Of a stretch of DNA of 64,000 nt, positions 63,518 to 64,000 are shown piece after piece (position 1 is the first letter of the stretch; each line of letters begins with the position of its first letter). The notes under the pieces were generated by a model. It made no database searches. It had not been told where the DNA came from and worked only from the letters and a program-made list of their open reading frames with translations. The position numbers were made by a program, and so were the translations under genes. This DNA is from Cohnella algarum (GTDB taxonomy: Bacteria > Bacillota > Bacilli > Paenibacillales > Paenibacillaceae). The DNA is taken from contig NZ_JAFHKM010000002.1 in assembly GCF_016937515.1 (NCBI RefSeq), positions 4,149,001 to 4,213,000 of the forward strand. The letters run 5' to 3'.

Positions 63518-63770
63518 TCCAGTTGAGTCATGACTACTCATCTTAACCCGCCATGCACAACCAGCGTCACTCAGTTGAGAAAAAATTACACATCTTGCCG
63601 CCTCCGCGCGAACGTCCCCGGCCCAGTTGAGTCGTGACTGCTCATCTTAACCCGCCATGCACAACCAGCGTCACTCGGTTGAGTAAAAATTACACATCTT
63701 GCCGCTTACGCGCAAGCTCCGCCGGCCCAGTTCAGTCATGACTGCTCAACTCAACCCGCCTCACGCATGC
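63518..63770. repeat. 104-bp (2 x 52) tandem repeats, third locus
   Basis: Units start at 63518, 63622 and 63726, 104 bp apart. Each contains two diverged 52-bp halves that align in phase at GTTGAGT and CATCTT (CCCAGTTGAGTCGTGACTGC... and CTCGGTTGAGTAAAAATTAC...). The second half resembles the TTGGGTAAATTTTACTCATC core of the array at 2 kb. Confidence 0.9.
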
Positions 63771-63878
63771 TTGTGCTGCGAACATTTCGGTCCGCCAGGA
63801 AAAAAACGGCCCCTAACATAATTGTCGCTTTGCAGGTAAAACCTAAAACCGATCATTCCGCATGAAAGGAGAATGGCG

Positions 63879-64000
63879 ATGGCCGGAAGCGAAGCAACGA
63901 AAGGCGGCTCGAAGTATAAGCCGCTCTCCATGACGGCGAAGGAGTATCAGGCGTTCGCCAAAAAGCGCGAGCCCGCCCGGTCCGTGTTCGGCAACTGCCT
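63879..64000 (+). CDS. spoVAC: Stage V sporulation protein AC, N-terminal part
   Basis: 40 codons before the window ends: MAGSEATKGGSKYKPLSMTA then KEYQAFAKKREPARSVFGNC, the usual SpoVAC opening. AAAGGAG stands seven bases before this ATG; another ATG at 63873 is too close to it. SpoVA proteins form the inner membrane channel for calcium dipicolinate in the spore. Confidence 0.9.
   Translation, partial: MAGSEATKGGSKYKPLSMTAKEYQAFAKKREPARSVFGNC

Overview
The window looks like chromosome from an endospore-forming member of the Paenibacillaceae (Paenibacillus, Cohnella or Thermobacillus type). The evidence is the high-GC Firmicutes coding sequence with strong GGAGG ribosome binding sites, an uninterrupted sporulation sigma factor SigK, the start of spoVAC, and a cymR/cysteine desulfurase/mnmA to alaS/ireB/ruvX/DUF1292/mltG/U32 block that follows the Bacillus subtilis yrr/yrv order. 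The genus is inferred, not proven.

Layout. 1-1936: end of a sugar ABC importer. 1937-4520: array of 52-bp tandem repeats interrupted by an IS110-family element. 4527-11479: housekeeping genes (DNA glycosylase, GAF/HD-GYP phosphodiesterase, DinB/YfiT protein, oligoendopeptidase F, cold-shock protein, mnmA). 11745-25789: the cymR to U32 block. Inside it, a T-box leader that should control alaS is separated from alaS by a low-GC ATPase/TOPRIM-like gene pair. 25993-35556: chemotaxis receptor, a small MITE-like element, more 52-bp repeats, a class B PBP, an AI-2E family permease, a frameshifted polysaccharide deacetylase and ilvD. 35828-37452: a compact agr-like peptide signalling locus without a histidine kinase. 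37597-42743: urease operon ureABC-FGD with no ureE. 42820-48622: exonuclease, two-component system and three-gene lantibiotic/bacitracin-type ABC exporter.

48945-61000 is the accessory region. It holds a pRiA4b ORF-3 family gene, a DUF6431/DDE transposase/AAA/DUF5348 transposon, an AT-rich long prokaryotic Argonaute with an apparently complete DEDD catalytic set, a decayed Wadjet jetD with a jetC scrap, a broken Fic gene, a zeta-toxin-like gene with a small partner, a possible Cas3 C-terminal scrap, and a degenerate second copy of the sigK 3' end. 61070-64000 returns to core genes (sigK, AIM24 family gene, spoVAC start) with a third 52/104-bp repeat array.

The strongest candidates for something new are: (i) the T-box-controlled ATPase/TOPRIM pair placed ahead of alaS; (ii) the Argonaute in a defence graveyard; (iii) the 52-bp repeat family and the IS110 element inside it, whose upstream noncoding region folds like a bridge RNA and repeats the junction sequence; (iv) the kinase-less agr locus. 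No rRNA, tRNA or CRISPR array was seen.
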